A stretch of DNA of 64,000 bases from positions 68,958 through 132,957 of the forward strand of contig JAEWPC010000005.1 in NCBI GenBank assembly GCA_023460795.1, in the 5' to 3' direction. Made by a program: the position numbers and the translations under genes. The notes under the pieces were generated by a model. The model was not told where the DNA came from and searched no databases. It worked only from the letters and a program-made list of their open reading frames with translations. Below are positions 51,932 through 59,906 of the stretch, piece by piece. The stretch's first letter is position 1. Every line of letters starts with the position of its first letter. The stretch comes from Bacillota bacterium. GTDB taxonomy: Bacteria > Bacillota > Bacilli > Paenibacillales > Paenibacillaceae.

Positions 51932-51962
51932 AGCTTAATGACTTCGTGTTACACGAAGTCAA
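51932..51962 (-). promoter_or_regulatory. MerR-type promoter of the aldo/keto reductase
   Basis: On the minus strand, TTGACT (51962-51957) and TAAGCT (51937-51932) are separated by 19 bases, the long spacer characteristic of MerR-activated promoters. The spacer contains the perfect dyad GACTTCGTG-TTA-CACGAAGTC (51940-51960). Confidence 0.75.
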
Positions 51963-51998
51963 CACTCTTCGCGGTATTTTTTTCAAGGAGGATTTCCT

Positions 51999-52448
51999 AT
52001 GCATACGGTCAAAGAAGCCGCCCGGATAACGGGACTCACCGAGCATGCCGTTCGCTTCTACACGGATAAAGGGTTGGTGCCAAGTCTACGGCGCGACGAG
52101 AATAATATTCGGATGTTCGACGAAGAGTCGATCAACTGGCTGCATGGCGTCAAATGCCTAAAGCAATCCGGGATGCCGATCGAAGTCATAAAGACGTACG
52201 TCGATCTCTGTCTGGAAGGGGATTCGACTGTTCCGCAACGCTATAAGCTCATCATGGAGCATAAGGATGAGGCGCTCATTAAGCTTGAAGAAGTCCGGCG
52301 TCACGTCGCTCATTTGGAGCAAAAGACGGTCCTCTATCAGGCCATTCTGGAGGGTCGATCTCCGGACACGACCAATCCCGCCAACTGGAACGAGATCCGG
52401 CATATGCATGGCGACGTATTCTATACGCCTTCAGTTCGTGAGGCGTGA
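51999..52448 (+). CDS. MerR-family regulator, AdhR-like
   Basis: The 149-residue regulator has the MerR helix-turn-helix/wing (KEAARITGLTEHAVRFYTDK), a dimerising coiled coil (~80-118) and Cys53 in HGVKCLKQSGM, in the context of Cys52 of B. subtilis AdhR, which senses formaldehyde and methylglyoxal. The divergent aldo/keto reductase with a 19-base-spacer promoter is its likely target. The CsaA gene follows 33 bases later. Confidence 0.88.
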   Translation: MHTVKEAARITGLTEHAVRFYTDKGLVPSLRRDENNIRMFDEESINWLHGVKCLKQSGMPIEVIKTYVDLCLEGDSTVPQRYKLIMEHKDEALIKLEEVRRHVAHLEQKTVLYQAILEGRSPDTTNPANWNEIRHMHGDVFYTPSVREA

Positions 52449-52481
52449 GATTTAATCAGAGACTTTATTGGGGGAACAAAA

Positions 52482-52814
52482 TTGGCAACGATCGAAGATT
52501 TTGCAGCATTGGATATACGCGTGGGAACGATTATGGAAGCGGAGTTTTTTGGCGAGGCAAGAATCCCCGCGATTAAGCTTTTTATTGATTTTGGACCGGA
52601 GATCGGGATGAAGTGGTCCAGCGCGCAAATAACGAAGCGTTATAAGGCTGAAGAATTGATAGGAAGGCAAGTTGTAGGAATCGTGAATTTTCCTCCCCGG
52701 CGCATAGCGGGATTCAAATCGGAGGTATTGGTTCTCGGGGGAGTACCGGACCAAGGCGACGTCATTCTCTTGAAACCGGATATCGAGACGCCTAATGGAA
52801 CGCCAATTGGGTAA
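52482..52814 (+). CDS. csaA: tRNA-binding-domain chaperone CsaA
   Basis: TTG 52482 (behind GGGGG) opens MATIEDFAALDIRVGTIMEA, the start of the CsaA/Trbp111 tRNA-binding fold. The 110-residue length matches CsaA, a homodimeric chaperone proposed to assist secretion. The core strands KLFIDFGPEIGMKWSSAQIT and VVGIVNFPPRRIAG are conserved. It follows the MerR gene and ends before a hairpin. Confidence 0.93.
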   Translation: MATIEDFAALDIRVGTIMEAEFFGEARIPAIKLFIDFGPEIGMKWSSAQITKRYKAEELIGRQVVGIVNFPPRRIAGFKSEVLVLGGVPDQGDVILLKPDIETPNGTPIG

Positions 52815-52830
52815 AGGTCGAACTTTGAAG

Positions 52831-52860
52831 CAAGGGCCATCCTGTATAGGATGGCCCTTG
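52831..52860. terminator. Bidirectional terminator-like hairpin
   Basis: CAAGGGCCATCC pairs with GGATGGCCCTTG over 6 bases, between convergent genes; no strong U-run follows. Confidence 0.65.
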
Positions 52861-52882
52861 AGCTAGTTCTCGATCGCGAACA

Positions 52883-53980
52883 TCAGGTCCGCGAGAAGGC
52901 CGAATAAGGAATGACGAATTCCGGCATGCCATCCGCGAAGGACGTGTATTCGTATGGCGTGAAGTAGACGACAACTCCGTTATGGCGCAAGAAGAAATCG
53001 CGATCCGGCTCAATCGTTGTAAACGGCGTAATTAGCTTCAACCCGCGGTCCGCGATTTGTTGCTTGATCGCTTGATTGACCGTAGCGACGTAATCCGTGC
53101 GATCGCCAGCGACGTCCTTGAGCGAAAGTCTCTCGCCCGTCGATAAATCGAAGGTGTACGCCACGCGGGCCGTGTTGCTGTGGGCTCCGCCCAGGTAGAC
53201 GGAATAGTCGGCATAGAGACTTAGCTGACCCTTCTCATTGTAAGTGACGGTGTAACGGCCATCGAAAGTCGGACGGCGAATCGTGGCATTGGGGTCTTTG
53301 GCCAACAGCTCGTTATTCGCTTGCACGACAGGAATCATTTGCTCCGAACCTGCCTTAACGAATCGATTGGCCTCATCCTTTAAGAAGCTGTTGATCTTCT
53401 GCTGTACGTCGGCGTTATCAAGCCCCGATAGTACAGGGTAGAACACCGTTAAGGATTTGCCGTCCCCGTCGGCGCCGATGGTCTCTGCGGAGATAGAGAG
53501 GTTGTTTTCCGATAGAGCCTTCAACCCGATGAGTTTGGTAGGGTTGTCATACGTCACCTCGTACCCGAATTGCTCGGATAGGAAGCGAAGCGGAAGATAC
53601 GTCGTGCCGTTCTGCAAGATGGCTTCCGGTCCGACTCTCGGCTGGCCGTTCAGGCTGATGGAGCCGGTCGATAGGCCGATTCTCATCGCTCGATTCCTCC
53701 CCGACACTTGCACGAGCCGGCTGGAGGGATCATATCTCGTGGTTAAACCTAACGCGGAGTCGATACTCCTGAGCGCGATGTAGGTCGATCCGTTCTTGTT
53801 GATGGTGCCGATATGATAGCTCGTTCCGTTGATCTTGAACGGCTGCGAGACGATCGAATATTTCGTTGCGGCAGCAGAAGCGGTGCCTTGGGGAAGCGCC
53901 GAAGCGGCAGGGAATGCCATGACGACGGCAAGAGACAGAAGCAGCTTTCGTGTACGATCCGTGAGGTTCAAAGATGGCAT
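52883..53980 (-). CDS. Exported protein: copper-amine-oxidase-N domain plus DUF4163/DUF3298
   Basis: ATG 53980 is preferred; TTG 53989 sits too close to the ribosome site AAGGGA. The 365-residue product has a signal peptide (KLLLSLAVVMAFPAASALP), a copper-amine-oxidase N-domain-like stalk at ~35-155 (two repeats with NGSTYIALRSIDSALG and NGTTYLPLRFLSEQFGY) and a DUF4163/DUF3298 unit at ~165-365 (YLGGAHSNTARVAYTFDLST), as in the RsiV anti-sigma ectodomain. It probably sits at the cell wall; lysozyme or peptidoglycan binding is possible by analogy with RsiV. Confidence 0.82.
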   Translation of the reverse strand: MPSLNLTDRTRKLLLSLAVVMAFPAASALPQGTASAAATKYSIVSQPFKINGTSYHIGTINKNGSTYIALRSIDSALGLTTRYDPSSRLVQVSGRNRAMRIGLSTGSISLNGQPRVGPEAILQNGTTYLPLRFLSEQFGYEVTYDNPTKLIGLKALSENNLSISAETIGADGDGKSLTVFYPVLSGLDNADVQQKINSFLKDEANRFVKAGSEQMIPVVQANNELLAKDPNATIRRPTFDGRYTVTYNEKGQLSLYADYSVYLGGAHSNTARVAYTFDLSTGERLSLKDVAGDRTDYVATVNQAIKQQIADRGLKLITPFTTIEPDRDFFLRHNGVVVYFTPYEYTSFADGMPEFVIPYSAFSRT

Positions 53981-54153
53981 TGCCTTCAACTTCCCTTCTA
54001 GATTATGCGTTCGATATACATAACGAGAGCTAAGGGAGTAAGGTTGCCGGTAATCGGGCTGCCCAATATTGCCAGTCTTTGAATTTACTCGCTCAAGGAA
54101 GGGTAAACTTAACGCGAATCACTTCCCCTTAACGGAAGGCGGACGGCGAATCC

Positions 54154-54645
54154 ATGGAGTTGGAATGGAATCTGCTTCTGGTGATCTGGTTGTTCGGCTT
54201 GCTCGTGGTCTCGGCCTGCATACCTAGCGGTAAGCGGCATTCTTTTTACATCGCTTTCATGACGGCACAGGGGCTTGATTGGTTTGCGCAGTTGATGTTC
54301 CTGCAATTTAACGTTCTGTCTTTTCCGGTGCGGGAGTTCCCGAAGGCTTCGGATATGAGTATTACGTTAATGATTCTACTCATGCCTCTCTACACGGCTA
54401 TATACGTAATTTATGAGCCTAGGAAGAGTAGGTTTATACGCGCTTTATACTTGGTGTCGTGGACGAGCGTTGCGACTTTTACGGATATAACCATTTCCCA
54501 TACCAGCGATTTACAGAATCACAAGAGCTACTACTGGTTGGTCGCGGAGCTCGTATTCGGCGTTATCCTTGTCATCTCGAATGCGGTTGTCCGATGGTTT
54601 TTTGGCAACCTGCCCTTATCGTCATGGGATCGGGGGAAGGCATGA
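54154..54645 (+). CDS. CBO0543-family membrane protein 1
   Basis: The 163-residue protein has about five membrane segments and the family features FPVREFP and a C-terminal WF-rich end. The family is widespread in spore-forming Firmicutes and its function is unknown. Its last four bases overlap the start of a homologous gene, so the two are made together and could form a heteromer. Confidence 0.75.
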   Translation: MELEWNLLLVIWLFGLLVVSACIPSGKRHSFYIAFMTAQGLDWFAQLMFLQFNVLSFPVREFPKASDMSITLMILLMPLYTAIYVIYEPRKSRFIRALYLVSWTSVATFTDITISHTSDLQNHKSYYWLVAELVFGVILVISNAVVRWFFGNLPLSSWDRGKA

Positions 54646-55118
54646 CTTTAGAGCGCGGTATTCTGGTTGGCGTAACGGTCGTCTCTTTATTATTGATCTT
54701 GGTCATCCCGAGACAGCGATACCGGCTTGCGATCGTTGCTTTCCTCACGACTCAATTCATGACCACGATTCTTGGTCACGTCGTCGTCGACTCCGGCGCC
54801 CTGATCTATCCGGTTCGTGAGTTCGCCGAGGTCAATCGAACGAGCTTCATCTATGAGTTTCTTGCCTATCCCATGGTTAGCGCCGTGTTCAATGCTCATT
54901 ATCCCGTGGGCCGCAACCGGCTAACGCAGATAGGCTATTATGTACTTTACTCCTCCGTATTAACTATTGGTGAGGTAGTGATCGAAAGGTATACGAACCT
55001 GATCGTCTATATCGAGTGGAATTGGTTTTGGACTTGGGGATCGTTGCTCATTACTTTCTCCATAACCCGGGCCGTATGCGTCGTGTTCTTCGGAACCGTT
55101 CATCAAGGAAATGAGTAA
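54642..55118 (+). CDS. CBO0543-family membrane protein 2
   Basis: ATG 54642 behind GGGGGAAGG overlaps the previous stop (ATGA). The 158-residue protein shares the YPVREFAEV box with its neighbour and has about five membrane segments ending in a TW-rich helix. An older duplication is likely; sequence similarity between the pair is low outside the box. Confidence 0.75.
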   Translation: MTLERGILVGVTVVSLLLILVIPRQRYRLAIVAFLTTQFMTTILGHVVVDSGALIYPVREFAEVNRTSFIYEFLAYPMVSAVFNAHYPVGRNRLTQIGYYVLYSSVLTIGEVVIERYTNLIVYIEWNWFWTWGSLLITFSITRAVCVVFFGTVHQGNE

Positions 55119-55218
55119 TATTGTGATTTATTTCACATCACAACCGATGGAACCCTGTTAAAGTAAAGATGCAAGGAGAAAGCAACACAGTAGCCGCAAG
55201 AAGAAGGGAAGATGGATC

Positions 55219-55296
55219 ATGAAATTCCGTATTCTTAAGGGCAAGGGATCCGAGCGATCTCGACAATCCGGCCAACCCTCTAACCGAATCCATTAA
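55219..55296 (+). CDS. Possible 25-residue basic peptide
   Basis: ATG 55219 lies behind GAAGGGAAGATGG and encodes a 25-residue, Arg/Lys/Ser-rich peptide ending NRIH. It could be a genuine small protein, but the start is weak and nothing conserved is recognised. Confidence 0.3.
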   Translation: MKFRILKGKGSERSRQSGQPSNRIH

Positions 55297-55363
55297 GCCG
55301 CAAGCTGATTTATTTTTACCATACTAAGTGAAAACATTCACAATAAAATCGGAGATGATTGTC

Positions 55364-55903
55364 ATGGTAGCATGGCTCAGAGGAAATAGATACGCCGCGA
55401 TTCTTATGGTTATCGTCCGCATCTACCTTGGATACCAATGGATCGAGGCAGGTTGGCACAAGCTGACGGGCGGATTCGATGCCGGCGGGTTCTTGAATAA
55501 CGCCATCGGCAAGCCGATCGTCGATAAAACAACGCAAGAGTTGGTATATCCGAACTTCGTATATTTCATCAAGCACTTCGCGTTGCCTAACGTCAAAGTG
55601 TTCAACGTCCTCATCCCGCTCGGGGAGTTCCTCGTAGGCGTCGGACTCATTCTCGGGGGATTGACCGCAGCGGCTGCCTTCTTCGGACTGTTAATGAACT
55701 TCATGTTCATGTTCGCCGGAACGCTGAACACGAACCCATGGCTTGTTCTTCTCGGAGTCCTCGTGTTCATCGCAGGTACTAATGCCGGACGCTATGGACT
55801 GGACTACTACCTGATCCCGCTTCTGCGTAAGGCGTACGCCAAGCTCAAGAAGCCTCGCGGAGACGGCAAGATAACTCCCGCAGGCGCCGCACACGCCAAC
55901 TAA
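55364..55903 (+). CDS. DoxX-family membrane protein
   Basis: ATG 55364 is preferred (GGAGATG upstream) over GTG 55328. The 179-residue protein has four membrane segments with the DoxX start RIYLGYQWIEAGWHKLTGGF, in part, and FGLLMNFMFMFAGTLNTNPW. The family is linked to thiosulfate:quinone reductase subunits and redox stress; the exact role here is unknown. It stands alone with a large hairpin downstream. Confidence 0.85.
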   Translation: MVAWLRGNRYAAILMVIVRIYLGYQWIEAGWHKLTGGFDAGGFLNNAIGKPIVDKTTQELVYPNFVYFIKHFALPNVKVFNVLIPLGEFLVGVGLILGGLTAAAAFFGLLMNFMFMFAGTLNTNPWLVLLGVLVFIAGTNAGRYGLDYYLIPLLRKAYAKLKKPRGDGKITPAGAAHAN

Positions 55904-55922
55904 CGATTAGCGCCATCAACCA

Positions 55923-55973
55923 CAAGCGCCCCGACTGCTCCCGCTGCAAGGCGAACGAGCTGCCGGGGCGCTT
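55923..55973. terminator. Long hairpin after the DoxX gene
   Basis: CAAGCGCCCCG pairs with CGGGGCGCTTG across a 29-base loop; no U-run. It may end transcripts from both sides. Confidence 0.5.
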
Positions 55974-55992
55974 GGTCGCTTGCGCGCAACCG

Positions 55993-56103
55993 TCACTTCG
56001 AAGAATGCTGTTGTATTTTTGATTTTCCTTGATTGCTCGGATCGTTGGATCGCGAAGGGCTATGCTTTGGGTTGTTCTTATCGGGTTTTGTTTTGGAGCT
56101 CAC
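55993..56103 (-). CDS. Small hydrophilic protein (36 residues), spore-protein-like
   Basis: GTG 56103 is preceded 10 bases upstream by GGGAGGTGA. The 36-residue product is Lys/Ser/Asn/Pro-rich (PDKNNPKHSPSRSNDPSNQG) with no hydrophobic residues to speak of, like minor acid-soluble spore proteins such as SspP. Composition and ribosome site support it, but no family is certain. It is convergent with the DoxX gene. Confidence 0.5.
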   Translation of the reverse strand: MSSKTKPDKNNPKHSPSRSNDPSNQGKSKIQQHSSK

Positions 56104-56251
56104 GTATCGCTCACCTCCCGTGATGTCTAAGAGAGTATTTCACCGAATGGATATCCTTATGATTCAATCGACCGAGCACCGATGAATTTATGGCCGCGCA
56201 TTCGTCTGTATAGATGAATCCGCGAACGCCAAACTTTAGGAGGCCACATGT

Positions 56252-56677
56252 ATGACTCTAAAACTCACCCCTTATATTAATTTGGAGGGCAAGGCTATCG
56301 AAGCGATCCGTTTCTACGAGCAAGCTATCGATGCCAAGGTTCTCATGCTGTTTACTTACGGGGATATGCCGGAAATGCCGTCCACCTTCAATGACGAACA
56401 CAAGGACTTGGTGGCGCATGCCAAATTACAGGTTGGCGAATCGGAGCTCATGTTCTCCGATAACCCGACAGGCGCATCGATCGCATCGGGCAAACGCGTT
56501 ACGATCTGCATTACCACGAACGATGTGGAGAAATCCAGGCAAATTTTCGAGGCTTTGAGGCAGGACGGCGGTCAAGTCAATCTCCCTTTCCAGACGGAGT
56601 CGTTCAGCCCCGGATTCGGGGATGTAACCGATAAATTCGGAGTCACCTTCCAAATCTTTACGGATGTACAGGTATAA
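56252..56677 (+). CDS. VOC-family (PhnB-like) protein
   Basis: The 141-residue protein has the paired beta-alpha-beta-beta-beta modules of the vicinal oxygen chelate fold and the PhnB-type start LTPYINLEGKAIEAIRFYEQ with GESELMFSDNP in the middle and FGVTFQIF at the end. Such proteins are found as glyoxalase, dioxygenase or bleomycin-resistance homologues; the function is not predictable. It is followed by a small terminator and the MarR-controlled unit. Confidence 0.85.
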   Translation: MTLKLTPYINLEGKAIEAIRFYEQAIDAKVLMLFTYGDMPEMPSTFNDEHKDLVAHAKLQVGESELMFSDNPTGASIASGKRVTICITTNDVEKSRQIFEALRQDGGQVNLPFQTESFSPGFGDVTDKFGVTFQIFTDVQV

Positions 56678-56689
56678 ACGATGGGTGAG

Positions 56690-56717
56690 GAAGCCATCAG
56701 CAATGATGGCCTTCTTT
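56690..56717 (+). terminator. Terminator after the VOC gene
   Basis: GAAGCCATC pairs with GATGGCCTTC with one bulged base, then TTT. Confidence 0.55.
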
Positions 56718-56726
56718 ATACCCAAT

Positions 56727-56796
56727 TAGTCAATTTACTTGACTATATACCTCGAAGGGGTTAAAGTAGAAATATAGTCAAACAAATTGACTATAT
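56727..56796 (+). promoter_or_regulatory. Promoter with two MarR-type operators
   Basis: Two copies of TAGTCAA-N5-TTGACTA are present: 56727-56745, and a longer perfect 10-bp-arm version at 56772-56796 (ATATAGTCAA / TTGACTATAT). The first contains the -35 box TTGACT (56739-56744); after 17 bases comes TAAAGT (56762-56767), and the second copy covers the expected start site. Centres are 48 bases apart. This fits repression by the MarR-family protein encoded at 57347. Confidence 0.75.
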
Positions 56797-56810
56797 AGGA
56801 GGATGAAACC

Positions 56811-57242
56811 ATGAGCATGGAAGACAATATCAGGATCGTTCGCCAGTTCATTCAGAAGTTCTGGAACGAGGGCGACCTCGGTTGCGCCGAGCAGTTCTTG
56901 GCGGAGGATTATATCGATCATGCCTACGTCCCGGGCAACGTAGACGGACTTAAACTGACGGCGGGCTCGCTGCATACGGCATTCCCGGATCAAGTATCGG
57001 TGGAAGAAAGCATCGTTGCGCAGGGCGATCGCGTCGTTGCGAGATTACGGTTGGAAGGGACGCATAAAGGGAGCTTCCGAGGCACGGAGGCAACCCAGAA
57101 TCGGATTGAAGTGAGGGTGTATCGGGAATATCGCCTGGCGAATGGAAGAATAGCCGAGCACTGGGCGTTACTCGATACGGCCTCGTTGCTCCGGCAGATC
57201 GGTGCGGAACTGAACGAACATCCCGCATGTCGAATAAATTAA
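56811..57242 (+). CDS. SnoaL-like (ester cyclase/NTF2-fold) protein
   Basis: The 143-residue protein starts at ATG 56811 behind AGGAGG and has the SnoaL fold features IRIVRQFIQKFWNEGDL, DYIDHAYVPG and RIAEHWALLDTASLLRQIG. Family members are cyclases, isomerases or hydrolases of small polyketide-like or other molecules. It is tightly controlled by twin operators and followed by the MarR gene, so induction by a xenobiotic is probable. Confidence 0.85.
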   Translation: MSMEDNIRIVRQFIQKFWNEGDLGCAEQFLAEDYIDHAYVPGNVDGLKLTAGSLHTAFPDQVSVEESIVAQGDRVVARLRLEGTHKGSFRGTEATQNRIEVRVYREYRLANGRIAEHWALLDTASLLRQIGAELNEHPACRIN

Positions 57243-57253
57243 TGGATTCGCTG

Positions 57254-57282
57254 AGGCTGCCGTAACGGCAGCCTTAGTTATT
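57254..57282 (+). terminator. Terminator between SnoaL-like and MarR genes
   Basis: AGGCTGCCG pairs with CGGCAGCCT over TAA, followed by TAGTTATT. Confidence 0.65.
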
Positions 57283-57346
57283 AGTTCGAAGCATGTTACA
57301 ATAGGGTTTGTGTTGATTCCGTGGAGAGGCAAGGTGGACGAACCTA

Positions 57347-57814
57347 ATGGCACAACAACCGGCGGGGTACGAGCTGCCCCTATTGTTTGCATCCGCATTC
57401 CGATTGGCTGTCGATGAATTGCATCGCGAATTGGCGACCGTCGGCTTCGACGATGTCAAACCTTCTCACGGATTTATTTTTCAGAAGCTGTCTTGGGGCA
57501 ACGCGACCGGCAATGAAATTGCCGAACATCTGGGGATTACGAAGCAGGCAGCCAGCGTAATCATCGATTACTTGGAACAGCATGGGTATGTGACGAGGGC
57601 TCCCCATCCTTCCGACGGAAGGGGGAAGCAAGTCGCCTTAACCGAACGCGGCTGGCAGTGCATTCGCGCTACCGAAGCGATCTTTACCGCGATTGAGAGG
57701 CGCTGGGTCGACGTACTCGGCCATGACGAGATGGACCGGCTTCGTTCCTCGATGCGTCAGATCGTTCAAGCGTTCCCCGACTCCCCATCGTCGCCGTTCC
57801 GGCCGGTCTGGTAA
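57347..57814 (+). CDS. MarR-family transcriptional regulator
   Basis: The 155-residue winged-helix protein has the MarR recognition helix TGNEIAEHLGITKQAASVII (~55-74) and wing VTRAPHPSDGRGKQVALTERG (in part). ATG 57347 lies behind AAGGTGG. Its likely operators lie before the SnoaL-like gene 550 bases upstream; a terminator between suggests partial read-through or a separate promoter. Confidence 0.9.
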   Translation: MAQQPAGYELPLLFASAFRLAVDELHRELATVGFDDVKPSHGFIFQKLSWGNATGNEIAEHLGITKQAASVIIDYLEQHGYVTRAPHPSDGRGKQVALTERGWQCIRATEAIFTAIERRWVDVLGHDEMDRLRSSMRQIVQAFPDSPSSPFRPVW

Positions 57815-57820
57815 CTCGGA

Positions 57821-59251
57821 TTACAGGTAGGGGTCCCATAGCTCCCTCAATAAGCTCACGCCTTCCTCGATCCGCTCCAGCGCGATGCCGCCAAAGCCGA
57901 TAATGAAGCTTCTTTCCCGAGTCTGGGGAATGCCGCCCGAGTAGAACGGGGAGGCTGCCGCAACTCGAATGCCATAAGGCTGCACGGCCTTGACCATCTC
58001 TTGCTCCGCTAGGGACGCCTGAAGCTTCAGGATCAGGTGCATTCCCGTCTCCCCGTTGATCACTTCGCCTTTTCCCTTAAATCTAACGTTAAGCGCGTCG
58101 GACAGGACGCGGTTCTTCCTGCGATACAGATTCCTCATCTTGCGGACGTGTTTCTCGAAGTACCCCTGCTCCATGAATCGCTGAAGGGTTCGTTGATAAA
58201 GCCGGGAAGAAGACAACTCGAACATCAGCTTCCGTCTAATCCGATGGTAAGGCTCGATTAACGCTTCCGGCAGAACCAGGTAGTGAATGCATATGTCCGG
58301 CGCGAGAATCTGCGAGAATCCCCCGACATAGATGACGTTCGCGGTCGGATCAAGTCCCTGCAGCGCGGGCACCGGCTGCCCATGATACCGAAGCTCTCCC
58401 CCGTAGTCGTCTTCCACGATATAAGCTTGATTCTCCTTGGCCCACTCCAGTAACGCAATCCTCTCCTGGAACGGCATCACTCGTCCGCTTGGAAACTGAT
58501 GCGAGGGCGAAACCGCGACGATACGAGCAGTCGTGCGATGAAGCTTCAAGGATGAAATTCCCTTGTCAGCATCCGTTAGGGGCAACACCTGATATCCCTG
58601 CGCTTGGAACGTTGACGGGATGAGGGGGTAACAGGGATTCTCTACGGCAATGCCAAGCGAGACCTCCTTTAACATGACGGCGAGATAATTCATGAGCAGA
58701 TGCTGCTCCGCTCCGATCACGATTTGTTCCTTACGGCAGACCACTCCGCGGAATCGCCCAAGATAAGTCGCCAGCTCTTCGCGCAGACCCCTCTCTCCTT
58801 GCGGATCCCCATAGAACAGGAGCTCGGCATATTCGTCTCGGATCGTATGGTTCAACAACCTTTTCCAGGTCGTGACCGGGAAAGGAGTGAAATCATTCTT
58901 GGCCATGTGGAAGTCGTATGCATATACCGAATCGGCCATCCCTGAAGCTACCCCGTTGGCGGGCGATTGCGGGTACTCTCCTAAAGCGAGTTTTCCGTAA
59001 GAATCGGGCAGATGCGTTACGTAATAGCCTCTCCTGGGCAGGTTCTCTATGAACCCTTCGGCGAGCAGCTGTTGATAGGCGGTTTCAACGGGCGTGGTGC
59101 TTAACGACAAATGGTTGGCAAGCGCCCGAATGGACGGCAAGTGGTCATTCGGAGCTAGCTTTCCTCCGATAATATCCCGTTTAATCGCTTCATATAGAGC
59201 AATATAGACAGGCGATGCCGACGGGGAGTACATATCCGGCGTGTAGAGCAT
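57821..59251 (-). CDS. MocR-family regulator (GntR HTH fused to aminotransferase fold)
   Basis: The 476-residue protein has a GntR winged helix (~12-80, YEAIKRDIIGGKLAPNDHLP) and a fold-type I aminotransferase domain (~115-470) with YIVEDDYGGELRYHG at the PLP region and the Lys expected in VGGFSQILAPD replaced by Gln, since the usual motif is GTFSKxL. Loss of the Schiff-base Lys would be notable. The name MocR comes from rhizopine regulation, but this gene is 44 kb from the moc-like locus. It is divergent from a GNAT gene over a dyad. Confidence 0.87.
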   Translation of the reverse strand: MLYTPDMYSPSASPVYIALYEAIKRDIIGGKLAPNDHLPSIRALANHLSLSTTPVETAYQQLLAEGFIENLPRRGYYVTHLPDSYGKLALGEYPQSPANGVASGMADSVYAYDFHMAKNDFTPFPVTTWKRLLNHTIRDEYAELLFYGDPQGERGLREELATYLGRFRGVVCRKEQIVIGAEQHLLMNYLAVMLKEVSLGIAVENPCYPLIPSTFQAQGYQVLPLTDADKGISSLKLHRTTARIVAVSPSHQFPSGRVMPFQERIALLEWAKENQAYIVEDDYGGELRYHGQPVPALQGLDPTANVIYVGGFSQILAPDICIHYLVLPEALIEPYHRIRRKLMFELSSSRLYQRTLQRFMEQGYFEKHVRKMRNLYRRKNRVLSDALNVRFKGKGEVINGETGMHLILKLQASLAEQEMVKAVQPYGIRVAAASPFYSGGIPQTRERSFIIGFGGIALERIEEGVSLLRELWDPYL

Positions 59252-59289
59252 CTTGTCTCCTCCCGACTGTCGTCTATAAAATGATCAAA

Positions 59290-59311
59290 CTGTACATTTT
59301 TAAGTATACAG
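59290..59311. promoter_or_regulatory. Dyad between MocR-type and GNAT genes
   Basis: CTGTACATTTTTAAGTATACAG pairs 8 of 11 half-positions around its centre; only its arms CTGTA and TACAG are strictly symmetric. It is the likely MocR-type binding site in the 109-base divergent region. Confidence 0.45.
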
Positions 59312-59360
59312 AATGGTGTTAATTTAGAATATAGACACGCAGCTAAAGGAGATAGATAGA

Positions 59361-59906
59361 ATGGCACCCGTACGTTTTCTAGAAGGAACGAAAGTCTATT
59401 TGCGACCGATCGAGCTAGCCGATACGGACTGGTATTTCGCCAGCCTGTACGACAAGAATACAAGAAGGCTCACCGGCACGCAGAAGCACTATAGCCGGGA
59501 ACAGATCGCCAGATACATCGACGGGAAGTCGCAGGATAGCTCGTCCGTCCTCCTGTTGATCGCGACTTGCGAAGACGACCGGCTGGTCGGGGACATTGCC
59601 ATACAGAATATCGACACGATGAACCGTAACGCGAATATTCGCATTGCCATCAACAGCGAGGCTTATCAAGGGAAAGGGTATGGAACGGAAGCCCTGCGGC
59701 TCATGCTGGACTATGGCTTCGGCATCCTGAATCTTCACCGTATCGAGCTCAACGTATTCTCCTATAACGAGCGCGCGATGCATGTGTACGAGAAGCTGGG
59801 TTTCAAGCGAGAAGGCGTGCAGAGAGAGGCGCTGTACTACGATCATCAATATTACGATTCGATTCTTATGAGTATCCTTGAACATGAGTATCGGGCGATA
59901 AAATGA
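59361..59906 (+). CDS. GNAT N-acetyltransferase (RimJ/RimL type)
   Basis: The 181-residue GNAT protein has VYLRPIELADTDWYF at the start, acetyl-CoA loop YQGKGYGTEALRLML (~109-123) and LHRIELNVFSYNERAMHVYE (~132-151), as in RimJ/RimL/SpeG-like enzymes. The acceptor is unknown. Its end overlaps the next gene by four bases (ATGA), so it is coupled with the Lnt-like protein. Confidence 0.9.
   Translation: MAPVRFLEGTKVYLRPIELADTDWYFASLYDKNTRRLTGTQKHYSREQIARYIDGKSQDSSSVLLLIATCEDDRLVGDIAIQNIDTMNRNANIRIAINSEAYQGKGYGTEALRLMLDYGFGILNLHRIELNVFSYNERAMHVYEKLGFKREGVQREALYYDHQYYDSILMSILEHEYRAIK

Noticed and set aside
57821..59251. The MocR-type regulator as the regulator of the moc-like locus
   Set aside because: The shared name is historical; the gene is 44 kb away and has its own dyad next to an acetyltransferase gene, while a YesN-type regulator lies beside the locus.
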